From Dastarcus helophoroides (lineage: Eukaryota > Arthropoda > Insecta > Coleoptera > Bothrideridae), in assembly GCA_028583605.1 (NCBI GenBank), contig CM053326.1, positions 8,006,587 to 8,070,586 on the forward strand: a stretch of DNA of 64,000 bases, given 5' to 3'. The notes under the pieces are model-generated. The model saw nothing but the letters and a program-made list of their open reading frames with translations. It was not told the origin of the DNA and made no database searches. The translations under genes and the position numbers were made by a program. This document shows, one piece after another, positions 12,443-24,260 of this stretch (position 1 is the stretch's first letter; each line of letters starts with the position of its first letter).

Positions 12443-13067
12443 TAAAATAAAAAATCATATTACTGCGTTATGTTTCGTCAAGAGATACACGCAACATTTC
12501 TTTCAGATGGTTGAAAAAACCCAATTTTCATAAAAAGTGCATATAGGATAATTTTTCGCGGCAGCGACGATAAGTTTCTTTTGCATTTTGTTGTCATTAT
12601 CGATTATTGGTCTATTAACTCTTATAAATGATGTTCAGAAAGGGCGCGTCTTAAATTGAACACGGTGTAAATTGTACAAGTCTCTGATGTTATTGCTAAG
12701 CGAACAATATACTGTTTATAAACATATATTTATTTAATGTTTTACAAACAATTTTTGTATTTATTTGCATGTCACTACAGTTGCGAAATGGCATAAAATA
12801 CAGATTTAGCAGATTTAGCCAATTTAATGAATTCTATGTGTTGGAATAATATTTTTCATTAAAGCTGGATGCTCTAGGTATTTTATATTTAGAGATATCA
12901 CCTTGGTAATGGCAGGCTGTTCGATGCAGAACACGGTTTGAAACATGTGTTTGTTAATGTTTTTGCCAATCAGTTTATTTTTATTGGGGCACATTATGTA
13001 GGCTTATTTTAGTTAATTATTTTGTCAAAGCTAATAGAGTAAATATAAAATTAAGTCAGATGATACA
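12443..13067. other. No gene seen
   Basis: AT-rich DNA between the solo LTR and the next element, with no coding-quality frame or recognised repeat. Confidence 0.45.
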
Positions 13068-14130
13068 CAGTGTGTACCAAGATTGAATACTGAAGAGGGG
13101 TTTCTTTTTTATTTGTGGAATTTACGAGAAGAAATCCTTCTTTATAAAAACTTCTGCTTGATCTTAAATCACCAAAAATAACATTAGTTTCTTTATTTTT
13201 TATATACAGAGTTCAAGTATTTAAAAATTCTAAAATATAACAGCAGTTTATGCTATTATTTTTGGTAGTATCAAAAAATATTATTTAAAAATCTGGTTTC
13301 CAAAAACCTAAATATCAAATTTTAATTTATTATCAATTTTTCAGAAATGTTTGCAAATAGAATTGATCTGGACTGCAACAAACTAACCTGCTAAACGGGG
13401 GCATCATTACACTCTGAGTCTATTTTGCTTTGCATGATGTTATTGAAGCTACTCCACAGATTTGTCGACAAACCGCTAGGTGACTCTATACCAAGAAATT
13501 TTATGTTACTTGAGATAACTCCACAAAGAATGACCTATTGAAATGAAATTTATTTAGTATTTAAACTTGACAAGAAAAATGAAAACGTTAATAAATTTCT
13601 TATTGTTGACAAATCAACAATAATATGTTTTTCTGTAGATATCACCAATAAGATGATTTTTTCAATTTCTATCACAGTCGCACTTTTTTTTTCTCTGTAG
13701 GCAGTACAGAAGATTCAATGTCATCACAAATTATATTTGGGAACATTTGTGATTTTTTAGAATACACCTTCAAATGAAGTTAGGCTGAGGTTGGGTATCC
13801 CAAACTGACAGGATCTAACAAGATCGAAACCGGAATTTGTTTTCCAAACCCTGAATTTGATAGAAATGTTTAGACCCATCGGTCTGTGTACATATAAAAT
13901 AATACATACATAGAATATAAATTTGCAGATACGAAATGCCTAAAGAATTATAGAGTAGAAATTTGTATAGAAGTATGCGGTAATACTTTTGAATGATGAT
14001 AATTTAGTTTAATCATCTATTGTTATTAGCAAATACCTCTTTATTTTCTTGTGTCTAACCTTGATTTGTAACCTGTATAACCAGTATAACCAGTAATTTA
14101 TAAAAGATATGTAAAAATTTATTCGGTGTA
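13068..14130. mobile_element. Diverged copy of the 47312-48517 element
   Basis: The sequence starting CAGTGTGTACCAAGATTGAA, followed by GAGGGGTTTCTTTTTTATTT, matches the inverted complement of 48517 downwards to about 47600 over roughly 1 kb. Shared blocks include TTTTTGGTAGTATC and GACAAATCAACAATAAT. The matching right terminal repeat is missing or unrecognisable, so the copy is truncated near 14130. It contains the hammerhead-like block at 13799-13844. Confidence 0.65.
13799..13844 (+). ncRNA. Decayed hammerhead ribozyme motif
   Basis: The core-like string CUGACAG departs from CUGANGA at two positions. It is followed by stem II GAUC-UAACAA-GAUC, GAAA, and CCGGAA where the related copies have CCGGU. 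The flanks CAAA and UUUG would form stem I. The same block recurs at 40736-40775 and 47791-47833 (both minus), each with different lesions. The shared ancestor was probably a working hammerhead; this copy is not expected to cleave. Confidence 0.45.
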
Positions 14131-16488
14131 CCATTTAAAAAAAGGAAACTTTTGTGCACCACTCTGTATGTGTTTATCTTGTATAATAAAAAATAATTTT
14201 AGGATGTGAGCCTTATGCTAGTGCATCTTCGTACTAAAAATCTTTTTGTTAGCGAAGAATCTGTGAAAACTACAGTGCTTTACCGTACTAATGAGTCACC
14301 CTGGATTTTTTTTATTAAATAACAGAGATAATCAAAATTGTAAAATACTGTCATTCTGTTCAGAACTTGATCTACGATTTTTCCGACACTTGACATGACG
14401 TCCATTGGTGCTCAAAATAGTAACACCCGGCTCACGTCCTAGATCCGGACTGATTCTGTCCACTGCCATCATATTTAAATGAATTCACTGAGATCATAAA
14501 AGGGGCTTTAGTCGCGAAAGGGATTCCCTAGTTTCTTTCATCATTATAAAGGACATGTGTTGTTAATGTTCCCACCAACGATTCGGTTTTAAACTTATTT
14601 GCTGTAAAAGATGATTTCAGGTCTAAAGAAGAAGCAAAATGGGGGTGCCTAAAATTACTCACTTTAGGAAAAGTTGTAACTGTTAATTTGGCAACATAAT
14701 ATAAAATATCTTTTACTTTAGATATACCCGTTCTAGAAACAAAAATTAGGTTTAAAGAAGGAACGATAACTTTATTTAGAATATTGAAATCAGTAGGCAT
14801 CTGTTGCCAAAAGATTTGGAAACGAAGACACCTTGTAACAGTACAAATAACTGTTTTAAGGAAACGTTTACAGTTGGAAAACATTACCTGCATCTGGAGA
14901 AAACTTGAATAAATATTAAAATTGGACTCTTATACGTTCATCCCGATTTTAAATAAAATCCTTTATCATATAAACTTAATAATATTTTGTATGTCATTTA
15001 AAATATGCAAACAAAAATCTTTGGTGCCGGGTCGTCAGCTGCATTATCGGAAAATGTCAAAAACTCGACCTTTCGCCATAACACTGGTTATATCCCGGGT
15101 AATTTTATTACCAAATTAGTTGTAATATAGTTTTTTTATAGAGCTGAATTTTCTCTAAAGAGTAATACCATTCATCAAGCATTTTAAAATTATTCTTAAA
15201 TAAAAAATTCGTAATTGGAAAACGAGTTACATTTCCGTTCGTTGATTTGCATGTACGTATGATATCACGTTATTACGAAATAGGTCGCTGTTCTTGATCT
15301 ATTGTTAGGATTCTTGTTTTTATCGGTTCCAAATTTTGTAGAATAGAAACCTCTTGATTTTGGTGATGATTAGTCAACTTGTTTGTTTTTAATGAAGAAA
15401 ATGCTATTTTTTAGAAAAAAAATCAAACTTAAGGACCTAAGGTTTCTACATATAACTCATACATATTGCAGGACAAATTTCTTTTAGGTGTAAAAGCCTA
15501 AGACATAATTCACTTCTGTAATCTTTAGATGCATACCAGTCATAGCGAAATTATGACAAGCGTATCAAAGCGAGCAAGCCAGATTTATTTATTTGAAAAC
15601 TGTTATCGTCGCGAAATAATAATCACTGCTGATATATAGAATGTGAGAGGCAGAAGTGTTAAAACATGTACATTATAACCATCAACATAACATAAATATA
15701 CTGCAGAAATTGTAATGGAAATAGTAGCTCCACACATTGTGCATTGACTGTTAATTAATTATTTGGTCTTTAAATTTTTGCAATAGGTTTACTAAACAAG
15801 AGTAGTATATTACCGACAAAACATTTTTATTTACATCTATTGTAAATTTAAAACTCAAAATGATGAATAATCTTTGTGAAACTGAAGCGGCACTAGGAAT
15901 AGTTAGGAATATTTTTGGAGAGAAAAAGTACATGTTTTCATGTTGATCTTGATGACGAAGTTTTTGCTTTTTTTTCTGGAAGTTTGGAGTACAAAGTGAA
16001 TTTTTTTATTTGAAGATAGCATGTTAAAAAAAATTCTAACAATAAGCTTTAAAAGCAATTTTCGTTGTGTGCACTTTTGGTTTTACCAAAGATTTTATAC
16101 TAGAGTATATTTTTTTGTCCAATATTTAATAATTTTTTTTTAATGTTAAGTCCAGTCGTAAATTTCAAACGTCTTATGCCTTTGTGGCACTGTGTGCCAC
16201 AAAGACATAATGTGGAAATATATATAGATGGCGATAAGATATATCGATGAACCATCAGAATCTCCAAAATTTTTATGTTAGCATGTTTTTCATCTGCAAA
16301 AATAAGAAAGTCACAAAGTGTATTCACTTTTATTTGGATAACCCTGCACATGTGTAAGATGCGAGTAATGTTAAGGATTAAATCTAATTCATCTTCCTTT
16401 CAATAATGATAATAGACAATGTATCCTGCCAGTATATGTCGAAACATATGTAGTGGCGTTTTTTGTTTTATATTTAATTGATTTTTTA
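14131..16488. other. Intergenic with weak transposon traces
   Basis: No gene is supported. A possible transposase fragment lies at 14537-14900. The stretch near 15765-15860 (ATTTTTGCAATAGGTTTACT onward) is a diverged direct copy of 49740-49830, so both belong to an unnamed dispersed repeat. Confidence 0.45.
14537..14900 (+). pseudogene. Possible DDE-transposase fragment
   Basis: One plus-strand frame is open for most of this stretch. It ends in a segment like TLFRILKSVGICCQKIWK followed by RRHLVTVQITVLRKR, reminiscent of the helix-turn-helix-like segment (xxLRILKxxGFxYKK...RxxxxERxDIxxxRxxxL) found in several eukaryotic DDE transposases. One in-frame stop interrupts it. There is no start codon context or catalytic triad. 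The resemblance is weak, and the opposite strand is also open here, so this is only a candidate. Confidence 0.25.
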
Positions 16489-17285
16489 CAGGCTGATTCA
16501 AAATCCAATGCACAAATATCAAGGGCGTATTTTTGGGGTCAAAATAAGACTTCTGTAAACGTTTTCTATAAACGTGTCTTAAAATGCATTCCCTCCGAGC
16601 TACACCCATCCTAAATTAAAAAAAAAAAAAATTGATTATGTCAAAGTATGACTACAGTTAAGGATCAAATATTTTGAAAATTTGCAAGAACCTATTTTGT
16701 TTAGGCAGTCTATTTATTTTTTGTTTTAAAAATAATGTAAACCTAATTTTAGGGCTGTAGAGAGCAGCCTTCACGTTTTTTTTTAATGAGAGTTTATATT
16801 TCTATCGAGAAATTTGAAATTCAATATAAAATCATCTTTTTGGTGATGAAAAAATTTAAAATTTAGTGTTTTGTATTTTTTTGATACAACTATCTGCCCT
16901 TTGCAATAAAATCGGGGCCACAAACCGGCACTGTTACGAGGGCTCTCTTTTTAGTTTTGCAACAGACATATAGAGAGCGCAAGTAACAAAATACATAGTT
17001 TCAAAACTAGTCTCAACATTACATTACTACTTGTTAAAAAGTTCGTCAAAATACAAGTGCTTTTAGTAATAGTGAATTTTGAAAATTAATAAGCCCTTTA
17101 GAAGCATCCAGAACATTTGAGATTTCCGAGTGATAATTTTGTGGTCTTTCTAGGCCGAAATAATTAACAATAACCTTCATCTTAAACCAAAGATGAACTA
17201 TAAATAAAAACTCGAAAAATATAACAGAAAACGTCAAAACAGAAAATAACTAAAGCGAATTACGGTAGACAATCTCAGCCCACTA

Positions 17286-18217
17286 ACAAGGAAAGGTCGC
17301 AAAGTGTCCGGCGCCGATTTTGCTAATTTTTAGATATGTTTTAGAGGACCAAAATCTAAAAGACACATATTTTTTTTAACTGCTGATAAACGGTTTTAAG
17401 GGTAGTTTTAACTCCTTAAAGTTGGGGCAAAAAATGCAGATTTTGCTGTTTCTCACATACAAAAAATGATATTCAAGTCGTTTCTTTTTTAATTAAAAAT
17501 TTTATAAGGGATAATTTACCCCTATGAGGAGAGGTGGGGTTAAAAAAATTTGATAAATTTTTCTTTTGGTGTATATAGATAGTAGAGGGATCATAATAAT
17601 CTCGAATTTTCCGGTTTTTTAAGTAGGTAGCTCACCTTCCTATAAGGGAAGGGTGGAGGGTAGAGATGAGGGGTCAACGAAAAAATCTTAAAAAATTATT
17701 TTTTTAGTTTCTCGTCGAAATATTTTGCTTCAGAAAAAAAAAATAAAACAAAAATCATAAAAATACGTCCTACCATATGCGTATTCATATAAGTGGTGTT
17801 TACCCCCAAAAAAATATTTTTCGACAAAATCCAAGAACAGGTAAAATTACTTTTGGTGTATAAAATAACATACATTTTTTCAAAATGTTGCTGCCGTAAT
17901 TACCATTTTTATATTAAAAAAGTTCTAAATGGGGTAATTTGTCCCCATGAGGGGGGTAGGCAAATTTTGAAAGAATATTTTTCTTTTATTTCTCGTCAAA
18001 GCAAAACTTTTGGAAAAAGAAACGACTCGAATATCATTTTTGGGATTCGAGAAACAGCAAAATCTTCATTTTTTGCCTCAACTTTGAGGGGGTAAAACTA
18101 CCCTTAAAACCGTTTATCAGTCTATAAAAAAAATACGTGTCTCTTAGATTTTGGTCCTTTAAAACATATCCAAAAATTAGCAAAATCGGCGCAGCACACT
18201 TCGCGACCTTTCCTTGT
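17286..18217. mobile_element. Foldback element with long inverted arms
   Basis: The left end ACAAGGAAAGGTCGCAAAGT and right end CGCGACCTTTCCTTGT are inverted. The arms stay similar for about 280 bp each, passing through CCAAAATCTAAAAGACAC, AAACGGTTTTAAGGGTAG and CAGATTTTGCTGTTTCTC on the left and their inverted forms on the right. The middle has a second short repeat (TAATTTACCCCTATGAGG and TAATTTGTCCCCATGAGG). No coding region: the open frame at 17793-18095 is a by-product of the arms. No clear target duplication. Confidence 0.7.
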
Positions 18218-18470
18218 AAGTTTTGTAGGACGTGATTATTTTGATAATGCAGTTTTTCCTTGACCGCCGTTGTATTGCAAACGATTAGTTGTATGAAAAA
18301 AATGCAAGATACCGAACTTTTAGATTTTTTGTGACTAACTTGATGATGTTATTTGAATTCCAAATTTCTACGAAGACCCTGCTCTATCCCCCCTAGAATT
18401 AGATTTACCTTATAAAAATGAATAGTTCGATTAAAAAACAGGTTCGTGCAAATTTTTAATATATGTGTAG

Positions 18471-20077
18471 TAGGGTTTATACAAAAACCGACATTTTAGA
18501 AAACCGGTTTTCGAATAGTAATTTTTCCAGAAAACCGGTTTTAACCGGTTTCGAATTTTTATAAAAAAAATTTTTGCTCGAATATTCTGTAATTTGAACA
18601 AAAAATTTTAACAGAAAATTTTGAGTGATTAAAAGCAGTTTTTGACTGAAATTATTTACTGTTCAATTTTATTGATAGTAAAATTTTTTTATGCAATTTA
18701 GTAGATCAAAGAAATAATAGTTGACCAGGATTAAATAACTTTAAACACAATTATTCGTTGTTTATGCATTATTTCACATATAAGGATGTAAATATTTTTA
18801 TAATAGTGAAACGAGTTATTCAGCAAAGGGTTCGAATAAATAAAAACAATATATTTTCATATTTTTATAATAACCATATTATTTTTTTAAAAAACAATGT
18901 TATTAGATACAGATAGATACTTATTAAAAACAATTAGAAAATATATAACTGTGTATTATATAATGTAAATTATAATCAAAGCCGACAGATAAGAGTAAAT
19001 TGCATATATACTTATTAAAATCAATTTTAGTTTTAAAGACAATTAAGCAAAGGACCGAGTATTTTCTATTCCGAGCAATTTCAATACAAATTTAAATATT
19101 CTATTTACTTTTTTGTTTAATGAAATATGATTTCAGAAAACAGAGGATGTCTATCAATTTGCTATTTAGCCGTGTCCTTAGTTTATTCACAAAATTCCCC
19201 GAAATAGAAAATATCCTCTCACTTGCAACCTAACTAGGCTTAATCGTTTTTAAAGGCTGATATAATAATTCTAAATTTTTTGTCCTTTTATGTGTGGCTT
19301 CCAGGGCCAAAAACTCTTTTCTTACAGTTTGAGTAGAGGAAGTCACTTCTTCCGGTTTCTTTAAATATTTATTAATTGCCACTTCCATAGCATTTTCAAT
19401 AAAACATTGTCTGGCTCTTGAATATCGCTTTCATCACGTTTTTGAATATCACATTCTTCCCCTACAGAGTAATCTTTATATAATCTTGATAATATTTGTC
19501 CGGATAACTTAATAATGTCACTTTTCGTTGCTAATGGAAGGAATTTATTAGAAGATTTCGTTAAAACAGTTTGAGAATTTTGTAAATAAAGAATAAGTGT
19601 AACTAATTCTGTATCTCTTCTTTCTTCAATCCATGCCTTTATAGCGTGTAATAATTTCTGACTAATTTCGGATTTCAAATTTTGTAGTTCACCCAGCAAA
19701 AATTCAAATATACCTTCACTCGTTAATAAGTTTGCGTTTTGTCTACCTAAAGCTTCGGCTGCTAATTTTACCGGACCTAAAACTTTAAGGAGTTCTACAA
19801 CTTTGTAATATTCTTCTTCATCATCATTTCACATATGAGAAGCATTAAGGTCATTCAGAGTTAAAACAACACATTCTCTCCAAGAACCAAACCGCTTGCA
19901 ACAGTGTTTTCATCAATCTGGTACATTTGGCTACATTTGTCATTTTCAAATTTTTTTTAAGTGTTATTCATACATTGAAAACCGATATTTTCTACCAAAA
20001 AATCGGTTTTCGAATTTCATAATTTTCTCCAAAAAACCGGTTTTTAAACCCGGCTTTTTAAAAACCGACAAACCCTA
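18471..20077 (-). mobile_element. hAT transposon remnant with perfect 8-bp duplication
   Basis: The 1607-bp element starts TAGGGTTTATACAAAAACCG and ends with the inverted counterpart CCGACAAACCCTA. The subterminal regions are rich in AAAACCGGTTTT palindromic units. It is flanked by the identical 8-mer ATGTGTAG at 18463-18470 and 20078-20085. The minus-strand interior encodes a hAT transposase C-terminal part. The 5' two thirds of the gene are missing and the rest carries a stop and a frameshift, so it is an internally deleted, inactive copy. Confidence 0.9.
19105..19905 (-). pseudogene. hAT transposase C-terminal fragment
   Basis: From the 5' side it reads RFGSWRECVVLTLNDLN, a TGA stop near 19830, then VVELLKVLGPVKLAAEALGR, NANLLTSEGIFEFLLGELQN and ERRDTELVTLILYLQN, all typical of BED-type hAT transposases. 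After a frameshift near 19400 it continues with SERIFSISGNFVNKLRTRL and IDILCFLKSYF, the hAT dimerisation domain, which in intact proteins reads like xxAERxFSxAGxxxxxxRxxL. The BED zinc finger and most of the RNase-H-like catalytic domain are absent. Confidence 0.85.
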
Positions 20078-20356
20078 ATGTGTAGTCTGTAGTCATAATT
20101 TGACATTATTGAGTCTTCCTGCCCAATTTACCGTGTCTGCAGCTCGAAGGAAGTGCATTTTACGATACATGTTTACGGAAAGAAAAACTTTTATTTTGAT
20201 CCCTAGAAATACGCTCCCAAAAAATGTGTGCCATAAATTTTGAATTACCTTATATAAAGCCGTAGATGCATTTTTTTAAAGGTGTGTCATTTGATTTAAG
20301 CTATGAATTTTCTCCGTTCTCATTTAAATTTATCAACTTGTTTAGAGGGTGCGAAT

Positions 20357-20820
20357 TTACATGGTCTTTACATTTGTGGAATAAATGCCCGCTTTATCAG
20401 TCATGTGGTAAAAAATTAAATGATCAGTGCTGGCTTCTGTTCCAGGCTGAAGCGCAAGCGTTTGCTGATTGATTGGATACGACATTTTTGGATTCAACCA
20501 ATTAATGTTGTATGCAATAATCTCCGTGAGTGCTTCCATGAACTGCAAATTCATTCCTATACATGGAGACATTTTGCCAGGAGAATAAAGTTCGAAAGTC
20601 AACTGAATATCTCGTAAAACCTGTCTTGAGTACAATTTCAAACTGGCTCGAGCGATGTCAGAGGCAGTCACATTTAGAATAATGTCCCTGTCACCTTTAA
20701 AAACTTGGTAATTTTTCCCTTTTTCTACATCATGTACTCAATGTAAATGGCTGCAAGGCATGCAGATTTATGCGTTATACTCGGAAACATTTCCAAATGA
20801 GAAAGCCGCTTATTTACAGA
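20357..20820 (-). pseudogene. Unidentified coding-like stretch with in-frame stop
   Basis: The minus strand is open from about 20820 to the stop at 20357 except for one TAG at 20726-20728. The translation has a protein-like composition: HLEMFPSITHKSACLAAIYI before the stop codon, and QVFKGDRDIILNVTASDIA, QVLRDIQLTFELYSPGKM, EALTEIIAYNINWLNP and INQQTLALQPGTEASTDHL after it. No ATG begins the main part. The TAG could be removed if AG at 20727 acted as a splice acceptor, so a terminal exon is possible. I do not recognise the family; a mobile-element or virus-derived structural protein relic is one possibility. The stretch lies between the right arm of the 16489-20252 element and unannotated DNA. 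Confidence 0.4.
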
Positions 20821-21416
20821 AATGCTGTCTTTTCATCGGCTTTTTCTTTTATTTATCAACTTTCAATGCCCCAAGGTATGTAATGTATGAATTCCATTAG
20901 AGGAAAAGTGTTGTATAACGAAATGAATGAAAATCCTACGCTACCACTGATGCTCACTTATGCAAATAAATACGATACCATTCGGTGAAAAATAAACCAG
21001 GGCTTTGCTTCCTTTTGCCTGAAAACTATTTTCATTCGATATATTATTAAACTTATCTCTGGTCTTTGACATTTTAAACTAAAATTTGGGAAAGAGTTAG
21101 GATATTTTTTTAGGACCGGTAATTTCAGGTAATAATTTGGAATTTGGAAGACCATATTCTGAAACGAACTCAGTATTTTAATCAAAAAAGGGCATTATTT
21201 TTTAAAGAGATATTTGTAGAACTGATTTTTATTAGCTAGTCTGACTCTTCAGCACATGATGCAATAAGTCAGACAAAAACTGCCTGGCATCGAGCATAAT
21301 GAATCTTTATATATACTTTGAATTTTGTTTTTTTTAAATTAAATACAAACAACAACAAACATGCTTTGAATTCACTATAATTTTTTTGATGGCGTCTGGA
21401 TATATTTTCTTTTTTA
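20821..21416. other. No gene seen
   Basis: AT-rich sequence without coding signature between the unidentified coding-like stretch and the next inverted-repeat element. Confidence 0.45.
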
Positions 21417-21418
21417 TA

Positions 21419-22067
21419 CAGAATGGACCATAAGTAAAGGTACATAGAAAAAGAGTCGATTTATCGTATAAATTTAATGTGATTTAGCTACATTTACCTT
21501 GTACCAAAAGTTGATATTAACCAAGATACAGAAGTATTTGACATTTTCAACCCTTACTTCGTAGAATTCTTTAATATTCATAACTATTAAACTTTATTAA
21601 CGATAAAAACGCAACAAAATTTAAAAATTCCACAAGATAGAGAAGGTAAAAATTAAAAAAAAACTTTGATTTTTTTGCATAACTGATAAACACATTTCAC
21701 GACAGACAATACATTTGGCACAGGGGCGTTCCTTTGGTCGAGAAATTTTAATTTGCTAACTGCCAGTAACATCATAGGGGGCGCCACCTGCGCAACCCTA
21801 TATTATTCCAAAGTATCACCATTTTTTTTACTCCTCCATGTACGCTTTAAATAGACTAATTTTATTTATCTACATTTTTTACATAAATAAGATATACTTT
21901 CTAAATGTTCATTTGAGCAACTGTTTTCAAGATATTTGCCTTCAAAGTTTGCGCTACGTTTATTTTAAGTTATGTAAATGTGAATTTTTCGTAGTGAGTT
22001 TTAAAATAAAACGACTAAAACAGGCGCTAACTCTTGCTATGTGTACCATTACTTGTGGTCTACCCTG
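21419..22067. mobile_element. Mariner-like non-autonomous element, 649 bp
   Basis: The left end CAGAATGGACCATAAGTAAA and the right end TTACTTGTGGTCTACCCTG are imperfect inverted copies, each bordered by TA (21417-21418 and 22068-22069), the duplication expected of Tc1/mariner elements. The interior (about 21520-21640) contains a dispersed sequence, TTAAACTTTATTAACGATAA, that also occurs inverted near 27140 and in diverged form near 38100 and 50250. No transposase is present. Confidence 0.6.
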
Positions 22068-22069
22068 TA

Positions 22070-23104
22070 TACATATTTAAGTTGTGTTATTCTTTACCTT
22101 TTAATTTTCATGTAGAACATTCAAAAAAGGTTGAATTAGCCGTGGTTTTTTTTTAATTATATTTTTTACCAATTTTAGAAATATTCCCAATTAATGTTGC
22201 GATGTTTTACTAAAATGAATATCACTAGTTTTTGTTTTTAATTAATGCAAGGGAGGTGCACCTACTTGCTTATTAAGTGGTTGGGGATAGTCAGAATAAG
22301 TTTGTCGGCCACAGTGAAAATTCTTTTTTAGTCGTGAGTGGAAAGGTTTTCTTAAATAAAGACAATTCAAATAAGACTGGAAAAGTATGTTATACTGAAA
22401 TATTCTCTGTAATTTATTTGCGAAGTATTCATATTTTTTTATTCAGTTTATTGGCTTTTTCTTCGCCGGTCACTGAAGTTATCAAAAAAAAAACTTTTAA
22501 ATATGATATGTTACATTACAGATCGACCACTGAGCTTTACGAACAAATCGGTCAAGTCAGAATCAAATAAATATGCAAAACAAGATACAAGCTATTCTAC
22601 AGAAAATTGAGTTTTTGTCTGTGTATACGTAAAATCAAAGAGCTCTGCCAAGAAACATCAAGATATTTCAAATACATTTATTTACCAGGGCAATTTATTT
22701 GGCATCAGAAGACTGGAATCTAAACAGCAAGTTACAAAACCAACCCTATTATCTCCAAAGCTCTTTGAAAGGGTCCATAAATAATAAGTAATATTTTCTG
22801 CTCACGTAACTAATCTACAGAAAAAAAGCTTTCAATAACTAACTTATTCATCGTTCATTTAGAATGAAAAATTTTTATTATAAAATGTAAATACAGAACT
22901 GCTTTGGAATAGAAAACCCGATCCAATTATTCAGGTCATTGTTAAATTAATAAAATCAATGTCATTACAATAATTAACATTTTAGTTTAATTACAAAGTT
23001 ACTAAATTTACAAGTTACTTCTCGTGAGGTGACTTTCGTGTTTCATTGATTGCATATAAACATCAATTGAATAAACAGATCGTTTTGCGTGACAATGTGC
23101 TAGT
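22070..23104. other. No gene seen
   Basis: Contains an open frame of 97 codons (22277-22570) without recognisable domain, signal or coding-like bias; treated as chance. No repeat recognised. Confidence 0.45.
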
Positions 23105-23498
23105 TATAGTCCATTTCAGATAAATGAACTAAGAGTAGGACATGAAATGTTAAATGAATCTTTAGATAAGTTACTAGAAAAATTCTTCATGGTAGACCCT
23201 TATTGACCGGAAATATTATGTTTTTTTCAATTTGTTTAACATTTCTTCGGCCCAGTTTGGAAATATTTAAATTTTTATGGTTTGTTGACAATTTTATAAA
23301 CAGTTTTTGAAATGCGACTACGTGATATTTAAATTTATTGAAAACGTCACTTCATGACAGTTTACAAATTAAAAGGTTAGTTTATTTTACATAGAATAGG
23401 AAAAATGAAAAATAGGAGACCAAAAATTAGATATGGAAAAAATAAAAAATTTTGTTTCTTTGATAAATTAGGAAAATATAAAAAAATACATAAAAGAG

Positions 23499-23556
23499 GT
23501 TGTAGCACTGGACATCGATGTTTCGCTCTCATTTGAGCTCGTCAGCAGTGTATAAC
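23499..23556 (-). ncRNA. Type I hammerhead ribozyme, array copy 1
   Basis: Minus-strand core: CUGACGA, stem II GCUC-AAAUGA-GAGC, then GAAA. Stem III is the loopless palindrome ACAUCGAUGU, and the cleavage site is GUC, with C17 at position 23511. Stem I pairs CACUG with CAGUG, then an internal loop, then GUU with AAC. All invariant core bases are present. The minimal stem III suggests cleavage as a dimer, as known for Penelope-type and newt hammerheads. Confidence 0.88.
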
Positions 23557-24202
23557 ATGGAAAGGGAACAATGGGGAAGAAATACTTAAAAATAAAAAAA
23601 AAATTTTAAATATAAAAAAATAAAGAAATTTTAACATGAATAGACGTTTCATCATTAATTTACTGTGTTAAAAATTTACTGTGTTAAAAATTTAAATATT
23701 TGAAGCCCAATCCACAAGAAACAACTACTCCGAGGGCTAATACCCCTTCCGGCATTGAACTACACTTGTGGGTTGAACTTACATGCTCTTGGTGACTACT
23801 GTTCCTAACCGCTGAAATCTATTCAGCTTGGTAGTTAGAAGCACTCACCATTTGCGGAGTCCGTTCGTTCCGTTAGAGGAATAGGTTTATTCTTCATGGT
23901 AGACCCTTATTGACCGGAAATATTATGTTTTTTTCAATTTGTTTAACATTTCTTCGGCCCAGTTTGGAAATATTTAAATTTTTATGGTTTGTTGACAATT
24001 TTATAAACAGTTTTTGAAATGCGACTACGTGATATTTAAATTTATTGAAAACGTCACTTCATGACAGTTTACAAATTAAAAGGTTAGTTTATTTTACATA
24101 GAATAGGAAAAATGAAAAATAGGAGACCAAAAATTAGATATGGAAAAAATAAAAATTTTGTTTTTTTGATAAATTAGGAAAATATAAAAATACATAAAAG
24201 AG

Positions 24203-24260
24203 GTTGTAGCACTGGACATCGATGTTTCGCTCTCATTTGAGCTCGTCAGCAGTGCATAAC
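24203..24260 (-). ncRNA. Type I hammerhead ribozyme, array copy 2
   Basis: Core, stems II and III and the GUC cleavage site are identical to copy 1. C17 is at 24215, 704 bases from the site in copy 1. The only difference in the 58-base block is U to C-type variation (plus-strand GCATAAC instead of GTATAAC) in the internal loop of stem I. Confidence 0.88.

Larger units (their letters stand above)
16489..20252. mobile_element. Terminal-inverted-repeat element interrupted by two insertions
   Basis: The left arm (16489 to about 16640) begins CAGGCTGATTCAAAATCC and includes TCAAAATAAGACTT, AAAATGCATTCCCTCCGAGC. The right arm (about 20100-20252) carries the inverted counterparts, ending in GAATTACCTTATA. 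Related arms are found at 38812, 41791 (inverted) and 51002. Removing the foldback element (17286-18217) and the hAT element (18471-20077) would leave about 1.2 kb. The pairing of these two arms as one element is an inference; they could be two separate truncated copies. Confidence 0.45.

Noticed and set aside
17793..18095. 100-codon open frame
   Set aside because: It is contained in the foldback element's spacer and right arm and has no protein-like features.
22277..22570. 97-codon plus-strand open frame
   Set aside because: No domain, no signal peptide, no supporting context; length is within chance expectation for scattered frames here.
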